64,000 bases of DNA, taken from Aplysia californica. Its lineage: Eukaryota; Mollusca; Gastropoda; Aplysiida; Aplysiidae. Under the pieces are notes generated by a model that had not been told where the DNA came from, did not search any database, and saw only the letters and a program-made list of their open reading frames with translations. Shown here piece by piece: positions 1-58,700 of the stretch. Every line of letters starts with the position of its first letter. The first letter of the stretch is position 1. Position numbers and translations under genes: made by a program. The stretch lies in the NCBI RefSeq assembly GCF_000002075.1, contig NW_004797365.1:138643-202642 (forward strand), given 5' to 3'.

Positions 1-89
1 ACCCCCCCCCCCCCAATGAACCTACTCCATGACGTTCTATAAGCATGACAAAGCAGGTTTAGAGCTATGAGTAGGCTAACACTACTCAC

Positions 90-45767
<45,678 letters not shown>

Positions 45768-46764
45768 ATCATTAGTCTGCGGTGATGTGACCGTTTGTTT
45801 TTCTCGCCCGGGAGTCAGAAGACTTCTCTGCGAGACGGTCCTTACGTGCTTACTAGCAATTCGCCCAATGTCTGCAGATTCGACCCCTTTGACGGGGCAA
45901 ACTGCTATGAAACAAAGTGAATAGATCTTCAGAAGACCGAGTACGGCGCCGGGATGTGAACAAAAATAAACAAGATGGCGGTCTCGCGGTTAGGGGCAGT
46001 ATGGGGGGTCGATTACAATAATGCTCATCACATTCGAATTCTTACCGTCCTTTGGAGAAACCTTCGCTGTCATAGCAGAAACTGACTGTTGACGAAGCAC
46101 ATTAATTTTAGCCAGCAGTAAGCTCAAATCTCAATGGCGATAAAAAAAATAACGAGTGCGGCCACTGAGGTAGCAACTTCTTCGTCAGTGCAGGATGATA
46201 ATAAATACCAATTTGCCGTTTTTCGCCTAAAGACCCTAAATCTACCTTTAGCCAACAAATTAATCTCTAGAGTTCAGTCATGGCTACCCTCTATACAATT
46301 TTATAAGCATGAACATTGTAAACCCCACGGAAAATGATCACAAACTGTTTTGAATAGAAATTTAAAAAAAACAACTTTTTCTGCCAAAAGCTAAAATTGT
46401 GAACTCAAGATTCATAAAGCTTTTTGAGAGGTAAGTTGTACAATTCATTCTTCATTTATCTCTTGGAATTATTTAAAACATGAAAAGAAAATAGTTCTCT
46501 TAGATTATCAGCTCAGTTGTTGAGTGGGGCCTCGTTTTCTTTGGTTTTGCTTTGGTTTCTAATTTTGAGAAAAAATTTGCTGAACTCTGTTTACTATAAT
46601 GAAATCTGGCTACTTTTTTAGTCTGCGCTTGCGCTGATATCTTTTTCCGTTAGAGATCGACTGTCAATACGACAGTCAGAAGGAACTTCGGTAGGAGAGT
46701 ACTCAGTTCGCCACTTATCCTCTGCGTGATTTATATGTGTACATAACTGTATATATTCTTTAAA
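45768..46764. promoter_or_regulatory. Shared divergent promoter region between USP7 and HAPSTR1
   Basis: About 1 kb separates the two start codons, which point away from each other. It must hold both 5' UTRs and both core promoters. The part nearest USP7 (about 45780-46100) is visibly richer in CpG (GCCCGGGAG, CGGCGCCGG) than the AT-rich introns. No TATA box at a convincing distance was seen for either gene. A short inverted repeat GACTGTC-N5-GACAGTC lies near 46660-46678 on the HAPSTR1 side. Transcription start sites cannot be set from sequence alone. Confidence 0.6.
45971..45982 (+). promoter_or_regulatory. YY1-type element AAGATGGCGG
   Basis: CAAGATGGCGGT matches the YY1 consensus AAnATGGCGGC at all but the last base. 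It lies 205 bp upstream of the USP7 start codon, where such elements sit near start sites of TATA-less housekeeping genes. The ATG within it opens only a 36-codon frame, so I read it as a regulatory site. Confidence 0.5.
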
Positions 46765-46966
46765 ATGAGCCAAGAAGATAATTATGATAATGAACAGTCT
46801 CCTGATCATTGGTCTTCTCGATTTGAAGACGAATGTTTTGGGGAACTGGAGGCTCAGGGTGGTGTCGAGTCAAGAGTACAGTCAATCGAAGAACACACAG
46901 CTCAGCAGCTCTGGTTGGGATTTCAGCAAACGTCGACTGCCATAGCCCAATTATATAATTTTAAAG
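46765..46966 (+). CDS. HAPSTR1: HAPSTR1 exon 1
   Basis: Residues 1-68, starting MSQEDNYDNEQSPDHWSSRF, containing QQLWLGFQQTSTAIAQLY. Donor AAAG|GTATTT in phase 1. Confidence 0.94.
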
Positions 46967-49711
46967 GTATTTATATATTGTGTTTTGTATTCTGTCGTTT
47001 CAATTTGTGGCTAGTGCTCTCGAGTGACCTGTTGTTACCCCAGATGTTTGCAAAGTTTCACAGTAATGGATGAAGATGGCCTATTTTTAGATGTGGCCCA
47101 GTTCTCAGTCACCCAAGCCCAAGACCCAAGATTTAGTCTAATTTAGATAGATGCTACTCTCGGCCTCTCTTGACTCAGCAAGGATTTGAGATGGATCCAG
47201 TCGAATATTTTATTTGACCACTTCCAGGCTGACAGGAGTTTAGAGAGGATGAATATCATTATCTAAAAAAAAATAATGGTAAGATGAGGCTGTTTGGAGG
47301 GCAATTTGAGAGAGTTCAATCAGGGCGAGAACTCTCCTCAAGACTAGATCTAGACTGTAGAGTAGATCTAATTCTAGATCTAGAATCTAGATTCTAGGTC
47401 TAGATTTCTAGATCTCCTCTAGATTCTATCTCTAGAATCTAGATCTAGAGTACCTGGCCCAACCCGCGACCACTTGTCGTATTTTGCTTGTCAGCGGTCT
47501 CTCTCACATGGGTCTCAATAGTCCGCTATTTAGAATTTAGCGGATTTCCGCTACCGCCATTTCCACCACTAAACTCCGCTACCGCGACAGCGGGCCAATC
47601 AGAAAGAGAGTTGTTGGGAGCAGGGTGACTGCCAGGCCCAGGGAATTTTTAAAAAATGGCCTAGACCCGGAAAAATACATGAANNNNNNNNNNNNNNNNN
47701 NNNNNNNNNNNNNNNNNNNNNNNNNNNNNNNNNNNNNNNNNNNNNNNNNNNNNNNNNNNNNNNNNNNNNNNNNNNNNNNNNNNNNNNNNNNNNNNNNNNN
47801 NNNNNNNNNNNNNNNNNNNNNNNNNNNNNNNNNNNNNNNNNNNNNNNNNNNNNNNNNNNNNNNNNNNNNNNNNNNNNNNNNNNNNNNNNNNNNNNNNNNN
47901 NNNNNNNNNNNNNNNNNNNNNNNNNNNNNNNNNNNNNNNNNNNNNNNNNNNNNNNNNNNNNNNNNNNNNNNNNNNNNNNNNNNNNNNNNNNNNNNNNNNN
48001 NNNNNNNNNNNNNNNNNNNNNNNNNNNNNNNNNNNNNNNNNNNNNNCATTTTTGTCTTTCACGTTTATTATATAAGAATCTAGGCCTATTACATATATGG
48101 TATGAATCATGACAGTCGATATTCTGGTTCTCTTCCTCCTTTTTTAGAATTCAGAGTTGAGACCCATGCTCTCAGCAAAATAGGTCAGGCAATCCATGTT
48201 CAGGGCCGCTTCAGTGTGTCAACTTCCACATAAAACTGTGATATCGTCAATCATTCCAAAACGTCATTCACAGATTTCGCATTTTAACATGTTAATGCTC
48301 TGCCCTTGGCGTGACCACATGCCCTCAGCGCGACCGCATACGGAACAGGGCACGCACAGATATGACAGGTGCAAGAAAGTTGTTAGTACACCATTTAAAG
48401 GTTGGCCACCTCTATTCTCACCCCGGATGAGAATAGTGCAGGCGAGTCTTTTGGCTATTCTCACCCGGTGCGCGTTCACCGTTATAGCCTAGATCTAGGA
48501 CAACCAATTTTGCGTTCACCCTAAACCTCAGAATTCTACACTGTGATAACAGAAAAATTGTAGAATTTTGTGCCGTGAACAAACGTTCCATTACTACTGT
48601 TAGCCTACAAACAAAATGGCGACCCGCGTAGTTCTGCTCGATTCGAAAAGTTAAATAGCCGTAGCATCTTTGTAGACGACCAAATTAATTTACTTTTGTG
48701 TTTTAACCAGGGTTGGGTTGATTTAAATCAGTTGATTTTTTAAATTTAAATCAACTTGATTTTTAAAATAAAAATCAGTGATTTAAATCACTTTTAAAAA
48801 ATTTATTTTTATTCAGTTTTTACATCTTTCAACATTCAGAATTCTCTTCCTTGGTTTCATAAAACAGATATAAGGTTAAGTAGACTAACATAATCATGTT
48901 TAAAAGTCTGCTTTCCCTCCTTTCACTGTAAAATAATACAGTATTCAATTTACTTTTTTTTCCAAAATTGAAATCAGAGCTGGGTTGATTTAAATCAGTT
49001 GATTTTTTTATATTTTAATCAACTTGATTTTTAAAATAAAAATCAGGATTTAAATCACTTTTTAAAAATAAAATTGTATTCAGTTTTTACATATTTGAAC
49101 ATTCAGAATTCCTTTCCTTGGTTTTATTAAACAGATATAAGGTTTAGTAGACTAATATAATCATGCTTTTAAATTTAAAAAGTCTGCTTTCCCCCCTGTC
49201 ACTGTAAAATAATAGTAATACAGTATTCAATTGACTTTTTTTTCTTAATTGAAATCAGGGTTGGGTTAATTTAAATCAGGTTGATTTAAATCAGTTGATT
49301 TTTTAAAATTTAAATCAACTTGATTTTAAAAATAAAACTCAGTGATTTAAATCACTTTTAAAAAATGTATTGTTTTTACATCTTTAAATATTCAGAAATC
49401 CTTTCCTTGGTTTTATAAAACATAAGGTTTAGTAGACTAATAAAATCTTGCTTAAAAGTCTGCTTTCCCCCTTGTCACTGTAAAATAATACAGCATTCAA
49501 TTAACATTTTCTTTCATTATTGAAATTAACATTTTCTTTTTCTTTTTAGACAAACACAAGCGCGTGCGCACACACACACACACTGTAATAAAATGCAAGT
49601 TTATCTATGCATAATTACCCCCCCCCCCTTCCTTTTAGACTGACATTTTCTTCATTTTTTGTCTGTAGCCATAAATTCACTGATATAAATATATATATGT
49701 ATATGTATATA

Positions 49712-49752
<41 letters not shown>

Positions 49753-52700
49753 CTATTATAGCAGATTAAGGCTTTCTTTTGCGGTTACTTAAATTAATCA
49801 TTAGGTAAAATAAAGACAATGCATTTTGCACTAAAAGAACATACTTTTAGCAACCAAAAATCCCAAACTGTGTCGACATTTAAAAAAAAAAATTAAAAAA
49901 TCCGATTTAAATATAAAAAATCATGATTTAAATTTTAAAAATCAATTTTTTTGATAAAAATCACCAACCCTGTTTTTAACATCATTTTTAACTTTGTTTT
50001 GGTCAATTTGATCGTCCACACTGATAGACAGTATTCAGAAAGAGATTGAGAGAGAGAAGAGGGGAGGAGTAGATCTTACTTGCGAGAACTTCCAGGCAAA
50101 ACAAAATGGCGACCCCCGTAGTTGGTTCGATTCGAAAAGTGAAATAGCCATAGCATCTTTGTAGTCGATAAAATTAGCTTACTTTGTGCTATAACTTAAT
50201 CTTTTCTTTGCCTTTATTATTTTATATCCATTTGATCATCCACATTGATAGAAAGTATTCCGAAATTAGGAAAAACAGGTCTTGTTTCACACCGGGTGAG
50301 AATAGCCTACGGTGGCAAGTCTCACCCGGGGTGAGAGGTCGATCGTATTTCTATTCTCACCCCGGGTGAGAATAGCCACTTCCTTAAAGGTTAGTTAGTA
50401 AAATCATTTCTTTATCAAATTATGATGAAAACAATTATCTTATTAAAGACAGAGGGTACAGAGACAAGTGGTCGAGGGTTGGGCCAGCTACTCTAGTTTA
50501 GTAACTGAAGAAAACTTCTCTAAGAATGTTTCTGATAAGCCTTTCACTTCGAACTTGACTGCTGCCTTAGCAGACGACTGACGTTCTCGGAAAAGGATTG
50601 ACCAAAAGTGGAACTAGACAAGGCACGTAACTCTAATAAAACAGATTGCACACGAGCTGCACACAAGGAAAAATAGGGAACTGGTCGCGCTCAGGGCACG
50701 GTCGCGCCAAGGGCGGATGTCTCTAGATTAATATAGATATATGAGCTTTTGCCAAAAGGTGGGGGTGTTTGCATGAGGACTTTTTAAATCAACCACTACT
50801 TATGGAAAAATATGTTTTCTACTGAAAACGTAATGCATATGGCAAGGAAATAAGTTGGTCAAGCTGCATGAGCAAGTAGATTGATGTGAGCATCCTATAT
50901 CTCTTCATAGAAAGATAATAGTACTAAAAACAGGGCATTTTTTACTCATCCTGAGTGCACACGTAATTGTATGTTAAATACAGAATATTGTAAACCTTAA
51001 ACTATCAAACAGTAGTGCATTCAAACATTGAAAATATTCAGTATACACCATCATAACACCGTGTGTCCACTAACAGGGTTTTATTTTTTATATTAATGAA
51101 TAAAACAGATTGCACACGAGCTGCACAGAAGGAAAAATAGGGAACTGGTCGCGCTCAGGGCACGGTCGCGCCGAGGGCGGATGTCTCTAGATTAATATAG
51201 ATATATATAGAATCTAGATCTAGATTCTAGATCTAGTCTAGATTCTAGCTCAAACTCAGACTAGACAGTCTAGATCTAGATTCTAGTTCATAAAATCATT
51301 CCATAGAAGTAGAAGCAAAACCAAAAGAGATCGAAGACTGGTTTTTAAATCCCCCAAAAATTACGAAGTGGCTACAAATAGTACTTTAGGTACAGCAAAC
51401 TAAAAATTTATTTACAATTCAGTAGGTCTATTAAAAAAAAAAAATTTGGTTAGTCTAGCCATCATATTTAAAAATAAGTACGGCTAGCCCAGCTGTCTAC
51501 TAGCATAGCAGTCTAGCCGTCATTAAGTACGGCTAGCCTTTTCCTCTAGCTATCTAGACCTAACAATTGTTTCTGATATTGTTTGCACAAAAGTAGTCTT
51601 GTTCATCTCTCATTATATTATAATCATAACCATTTGAGTTTGAGCCAGTAAGTCGAAAGTAAAAGATGCTTGGATAACAATAAGACGGTCCACTATTTCC
51701 TGTCGTCATACGATACCTAGATCTAAAAATGTTTGATCTAGAGTAGAGTCGGGTAACTTCAGCACTCTCTAGGCTCAATGCAAATTATGCCAGTTTCGTC
51801 TGCAACTTTTTGTAGCCAATGAAAATGCATATATATAGCCCACTGTTTGGTTTCCTTGCTAGTTGTACTTCATCTGCTTCGTTTTTTTTTTCAAGTGAAA
51901 TGGTGACGGGGAACTTCGCTACCATATCGGGGATATTCGCCATACTGGGAAATCATCTTAGTCTAATTTCTTTATATGTGAGGCAGCGTGGTGGAATCAG
52001 GCTCTCGTCAATTTTTGGGCATATATAGAGTTATTGGTATCATCTTATTCTTAAAGCTTGTTCATTTGTCTTTATTTGGATAAAAAAAAATCCGTTTATC
52101 TTAAATACAAGTCGAGATATTAGAGAATGAAGGAGGTGGGGTTCACCTGTTTTCAAAGGTAAAATTAGTGAGAAAATGGCTGCCAAAGATTAGTTATTTC
52201 CTTAGCGTAAGAGTCTGTGGTAACTGAAAATTTACATTTTGTGCCTTTAATCGTTTTTCACAAAAATTCACACAGAAATGAGTTCTCTAATGGGCTTGAA
52301 AGGTGTTGAGCCCCAAAACAAACATTTGATAAAAATTCACAAACATGCGGAAAAATACAGGTTTCTTCACTTTGATTATTTTGACGAGAGCCTGATTCCA
52401 CCACGCTGCCTCACATATGTCGATTATTAAACACATGTTAAAAACTGATCTTTCGTTAAAGGGAAACCTGCATTTGCAGCTGCAATCACTTTGTCAACAA
52501 TTTTATTTCTCTCTCTCCCAGCCCCCATTCCAAAAGTAGATCGACCTGAGACATGGTCAGCAAGAGAGGTTTTTTTGGGAACGCTAGATCTAGATCTAAA
52601 TTCTCAGGCTGCCCAGAGCAGCTTTGTCCACCTTAAACTGCTTCAATGGTTTTCTCCAAATCACTTTATAAAGTTTAAGTAGGCCTTTACTTGTTATTCA

Positions 52701-55700
52701 TTCTCTTGCATGTTTTCCCCATAATAAAAGTGGTAAATCTAAGTAAAACAACAAATGGAAAATCAATAGACCTGCTTTCCGAAGTTCCCCGACAATCGAG
52801 GCGAATTTCCGCGAAAGAGTGTAGATCTGTACAAACACACTTTTTTAAACAGTAAAAAAGCATACAATGCATACAAACAACAATAAAATGCAGAAAATAT
52901 AATATTTCAATCAATAAAGCAGTTTCTCTCTCTAGACATGGAGGGTGTTGTTGTTTTTTTTGGGGAATGCTAGATCTAGATCTAAATCTCAGGCTGCCCC
53001 AGAGCAGCTTTGTCCACCTTTTAAACTGCTTGAACGGCTTTCTCCAAATCACTTTATAAAGTTTAAGTAGGCCTTTACTTGTTATTGATTCCCTTGCATA
53101 TAAAGGGTAACGACAATAAAATGCAGAAAGTATATTTTAATCAATAAAACAGTTTCTCTCTCTCCCAGCCCTCATTCCAAAAGTAGATCGACCAGAGAGA
53201 TGGTCGACTAGAGAGTTTTTTTGGGAATGACAATCAAGGCGAATTTCCCCGAAAGGGTGTAGATCTGTACAAATTAACTTTTTTAACAGTAAAACGGCAT
53301 ACAATGCATACAAACGACAATAAAATGCAGCAAATATAATATTTTAATCAATAAAGCTGTTTCAACACAATTTGGGTAAAAAGTTATGAACAGCAACGGC
53401 AGTAAGCAGTAGACACAGAAAGGTGGCGAATTTCCTCTCCTGGCGAAGTTACCCGAATCTACTCTTATCTCTGCGTGCAGTTTATATTTTGCCACTCACA
53501 CATGATGTCGCCTCATCTAGACTTTGGCGTTTTACTTAGCAGGGGGTAGTAGACCTATGTTCTCTAACGTTAGACCTAGAGAACTTACAAGCTGTCTACA
53601 TTCTCTAATGTTCAGTGCTTCCAAGCGTGGCATAGAATCTCGGTCCCGGAAGGGTTTTTTTTCCTTCTCCTGAGCCTAAAATTTAAAAACAATTTAGACT
53701 CACAGACCAGAGAAAGCCACCATTGAACTTTAACCGGGCCTAGATTGGTAAAAGGAAAAGTGTATGTAGATTAAGCTTCATATATATTTAACACACATTG
53801 TTTTATTTAGCACTGGCGCTAATCACAACGCGGCATTGCAAATAGGCCCTTCCAAAAAGAAAAACAGACACACACTCATGCACACACGCACAAATAGACA
53901 TGCACACACACAGACACACACACTCACACACAGGGGCACACGGCACACACATACACATACACACACACCAAACTTACAAACAAAAAAAGACAATCATAGC
54001 TCTTTTCTTGTTGTTGTTGCTGTTGTTGCCCCTAGTGGTTTTTATTGCGCTGCTGTATGCTGCTGATGTTTTGATGTAATATTTTATTCGTCGACTCTAC
54101 TGTACATGTACAGAAAGTTTTTGTGGATTTTTACCACACTCTCCAAGCCCGCCTTCTCAACTGTTTCAGTTTCAGATGATTTCTGAAGTCCTAAAGGCAA
54201 CAACATTTTCATCTTTAAATTTAGCCAAAGCTTTGTCAAATTCGTGGTAAGTTTTGAATGCCTGCTCTAGAAAGCCCTCCATCTTGATAAGTAGGGCTAC
54301 GCTGGGAGAAGCGGAAATGGTTGATGATGATCATCCGCACAAAAGAGCTCTGTGTTCACTCTGTCGCAATTAACACCTTTTTCTACCCATGCACTCTTCT
54401 CATGAACACGTATAGATTTCTAGATCTACTTTTTTTCTAGTAATATTTTGCATACTGAACATGAATATATGGCCTTCACATTTGCCGCTAATCAATAGTT
54501 ATTGAGTTATTGATGTTTGAATACAGATCTATATTACAGTAGGACCAGTGGTGTGTTATATTTTACTTGTTTTTAACAACATTGGGGGGGGGTTGCCCTC
54601 TAACCTAAAAAGAATCTGGGGGGGTTTCAAGGGGGCATGCCCCCCTGCATTTCACAATGATTTGATGTTATGGCAATTAGGATTGATATTTACTTGAAAA
54701 CAACTGATTTGCAAGGGTTTTAGTGGCCATACGTATGTTCTGCAGCAAAAATTATGACAGTATAGCAGCCCTCAAACCAGTGCATCTGTGTGTGGGTGCA
54801 TAAGTAAAAATTTACTTTATCAGCGCAACCCCCCCAGTGAGCAAAATTTGAGGGAAATTTGGGTAGATCAATGGTAGGACTTCCGTAACGAGCGACCACT
54901 ATGAGACAGGGTAGTACTTAGGGGTAGGGTTAGGGTTATGTCTCTTCTTTATTGTTTGTTGGGGTGGTCGCTCGTTACGGAAGTCCTTCCAGATCAATAG
55001 TAGAATACTTGTAGTTATTTATTTTGGTTCTATTTTAGGGCAGCCTCTTTATTTGTTTTGATCCAGATCCAGAAACAGAGCATTATCTTATGTGTGATGA
55101 AACAGTGTTGTTTTGTACTATTGTAAATATCTGTTTACTACAGGGGAGGGCATGCATGGTATCGTCTGATACTTTTTATGTTTGGCTCCACCGCTCTGTT
55201 CAGGAACAATTGAAGTCAATGAAAAAGGTTTTATCTTCTTTGTAAGCCATTTGGGCATCGCCATATATATATATCAGGTTCATGCATCATCATTTTTACT
55301 GCTGGAGTTTTGTAACTGAGGTACCCTCCTAAAATGTCCGAAACCATCCAACTCTGAGGGAGACATTGGACAAACGTGAAGGAAATTTCGGAAGAGGAAG
55401 GGTGACTTATGACTTAAGACTGTGGACAGTGTTATTCATGTATCAATTATTGTTTTTGAGAGGCAAAATTTCAACACAGAATGCATCTATACTTACCTTT
55501 TGTTTGAGATGTGAGAGTGTATTTCATGCTTACTGGGAATCGTATAAACAAGGAACCAACCATATCCGCTTTTATGCACATAATGCTTGTGTTTACTTAA
55601 ACCTCCCCTTAACATTGGAAAACAGAGCTCAGTGGTGCTCCTAATAATAACTAGCAGGTTTTTACAGAGGGATAAACATAGATGAAAAGTATTCTTTTCC

Positions 55701-58700
55701 TCGTTAGTTTCTGAGTCTGTTAACTTCTGGATTTGGTGAGAACACAGCATCATTCATACGAAGTTGCTCCATTTGCTAAACTATCATCGCTATCTGTCTC
55801 TGAGTTGACTTCTGGCTCGATTCCAAGAATGTGTATTCTTAAACAGGGGGGGGGGGGGGGGTTCATGGCTTCCCATTACGTCCTGGCGAAGACAAATGTA
55901 AAATCGGGGATCCACCATCTCCAATGACCTGACAATTATAGTTATACCGTGCTACCAATCTTCCGTAGTTTTACAAAAAATCCATAGTTTCTGACAGTAC
56001 CGTACTTGCTCCACAATCATTATCAACTTCATCCATAAAAAGGTGACCTCTACAGAAATTACTTAGCAAAGGATCTGTACTCGCCTTTCTTTTGTCTTGT
56101 GTACATTTTTCAGATATTTTTGGAGCCTCTCTGCAAAAAGTTAATGTTATAGAAACTTGCCAGATTGTGCATGTCCTGCAATCGATCATTATCCTGCTAT
56201 GCATTCATTGCGGGTTGGTCAGCAATATTTAAAACAAATTTTTTTTCGGTAAGTGTTTTACGGCACTCTCACAACTGCATAAGGTCATATGAGCGTGCTG
56301 GACACATTAAACATTTTCAGTTGGTAGGAAATTTCGAATTTTGCCTGGGTGGCAGCCGAAGCCTACTCTTGTAGATTTTGGACCTCCATGGGATCTTTAA
56401 CGTGCATAACTTGCACATTGTAATACATTTTTACCGCCTGCAAATTGATCAAAATCTGGCTAGCCATGATAACGAACTTTTTGTGCGAATTTCATCCTCT
56501 CTTTCATTCACTCATTCTTTCTATTTTCGGATTGTTGCTGCGACTGGAAAATCTGCGCGTTGATCAAGTAAATTGACTTGTGATTTTAGACAGAAAATAA
56601 CTGTCTGAAAGGAACTTGTTTTTGTAAATTTGTCTAGATGTAGAAAAATTGTCAATGTTGCGATGATTCTTTGGGAGCCTGATAAGGACCGCTGTGGACT
56701 TATAATATGCTGAAACTACTAGTCTAAAATCAAGAATGATTTGAAGTAGTGTTCCCAGGTTGTGACATTTGGCAATTAAAATGTGAAAATGGAGGAAAAT
56801 TAGGATATATGCATTGCCAGCAATCAAAAGATACACAGAGTCCCCCACCATATCTTTGGATAGGATTTGAAAGACCAGAGATATTTCACTTTGAACAAAG
56901 CTTAGGATTTTCAATTCAAATGTGAAGTCGGTCCTGTTGTATGGGTGTGAGACGTGGAACGCATCACAGACTTGCATAAAGAGGCTCCAGGTTTTCTTGC
57001 ACAGGTGTCTAAGTAAGTTACTGAGGATCAGATGGACAGACAGGGTCGCCAATGTGGAAATTGTAAGGAAAACAAGACAGATCCCAGTCAGATATGAGGT
57101 AGGAAGAAGGCGATGGCGATGGATTGGACATACTCTCATGAAGTCAGGCAGCTGCATAACAAAGAAAGTTTTGGATTGGAACCCACAGGGTAAGAGATCA
57201 AGGGGAAGACCGCGTGGAACCTGGAGAAGGAGAAGAATCACAGAAATCGATGTACAGAAAAGTGGGAAGACATGGAATAACATCAAGAGGCTAGCCCAGG
57301 ATTGAGAAAAGTGGAAGGTGTTTGTCCGTGGCCTATACCCTGGTGCTGGGTGAGAAAGGCAATGATGATGATGATGACCAGGTCGGGAAGTCTGGAAAAA
57401 GTCTGGAATTTTGTGATGGGTCGGTAAGTCGGGAAAGGATAGGGCTTGTGTAATATTAGTAGAGTAGCTGTCTGGACAGTATGGTTGATGAATCATGAAG
57501 AGGATTTACGTACTTGAACTGCTGTGGCGGCAGGCGGAAGTGTATATTTGACACCGAGGCTCAATCGTGAAGAATCAAAAACTACTTTCGCTTTCGTTAC
57601 AACCCAGAAATTTTCCGGTAAAATAGTCTGATAGTGATAGATAACGCAACATTTGTAACATGCAGGTTGTGCATTACAAACGCTGTGTGGCCATGAAATT
57701 AAATCAGTATTTGTATCACAATGCGGTGGAATCGGGCCCTCGTTAATTTCTGGGCATGTGGAGTTACTGGTATCATCTAAAAGCCTGTTCATTTTGCTTG
57801 GTCTTGATGTGATTGAAGGAGGTGATGATCATCTGGTTTCAGAGGTAAAATTAGCGAGAAAATGGCTGCCAAAGTGGAGTTATTTCTTTAACCTGAGAGT
57901 CCGTGGAAACTGAAAATTTACATTTCTTCCACCTTTAATCAACGTTTTTTAAAGTAAAATCTACACAGAGATGTGCTCTTTAATGGGCATGAAAGGTGTT
58001 GAACCAAAAAATAAAAATTCGATTAAAATTCCCAAACCTGGGGGAAAATGCCAATTTCTTGACTTTCTATACATTTGTCCTGTGCTGTCACATGTGAAAA
58101 AAAAAAGAAAAGAAAGTTATACAAGCGTCTTATTAGGTTTGCCATCGTGACCTGCGTGTTCGCTTCACATGATAAGGCATCGTGTGAGTACTGGCAGTCT
58201 GAGGAGGACAAAAACTGAACTTGAGAAGCTGGGTTGGCAGTCACCCAGTATTATAATCATCTATTGTTCAAAGACTATACTACAAAATGTGCATTTGCAT
58301 TCAATTGAGACGTTTTGACTTGTTATCATTGATGGATTTTTTTTGGGGGGGGATCATTCTTGAGGCACAGCGGCTTTATTTTTCCCTCTAATTGGGGTCT
58401 TGAAAAAAATTTCTAGGCTTTGGTGGGGACCCTAGATATATGTAGGTGGAGAAATCAGACAAGACAGAATTTTGGTGAAAAAATAGGTGTTAAGGGTTGT
58501 TGGCAATCTCTTCAAACAGGCTTTCAAAATGCTGTTTTCAACCCTCTAAAATTATTAGATCTAAATTCAATTTCTTCGAGAGCTTTGCTCCCTGAACCCC
58601 CACCAGGACACTGTCCCCAGACCTTTGACAGAATTTTCCTTATTTTTCAGCTTCAGCTGTTGGAAGCACTGATTTTGTCAGCAGGAACTTGAAGTTTTAT

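Larger units (their letters stand above)
48404..50383. mobile_element. DNA element family E, copy 2: 9-bp TSD and terminal palindromes
   Basis: Flanked by TTAAAGGTT (48395-48403, 50384-50392). Ends GGCCACCTCTATTCTCACCC and, inverted, GGAAGTGGCTATTCTCACCC. Palindromes of the form TATTCTCACCCCGGGTGAGAATA lie at both ends (48410-48470, 50285-50375). The interior is a tandemly duplicated segment with hAT-like element D copy 2 inside. HAPSTR1 intron 1. Confidence 0.75.
55947..58671 (-). mobile_element. Element family K, copy 2, heavily interrupted
   Basis: Reverse of 22282-23902: left CCGTGCTACCAATCTTCCGT, right TTGGAAGCACTG. Conserved blocks at 55960-56240, 56425-56800 and 58480-58671 are separated by a SINE, a LINE 3' end and an element J copy. 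No flanking duplication found. Confidence 0.6.

Noticed and set aside
45974-46084. 36-codon frame MAVSRLGAVWGV starting in the AAGATGGCGG motif
   Set aside because: Better explained as a YY1-type site; the frame is short and unconserved in character.
46134-46337. 67-codon frame between USP7 and HAPSTR1
   Set aside because: It lies in the divergent promoter region and shows no known motif or similarity I can recall. A short upstream product cannot be excluded, but nothing supports it.
50635-51206. Small element with long terminal direct repeats (LTR-like)
   Set aside because: The 105-bp units lack a TG...CA frame, primer site and any coding remains, and have no flanking duplication. A simple tandem duplication is as likely.
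56564-57496. 310-codon open frame on the minus strand
   Set aside because: It is antisense to the recognisable LINE reverse transcriptase C-terminus and reads as low-complexity His/Pro/Leu text.
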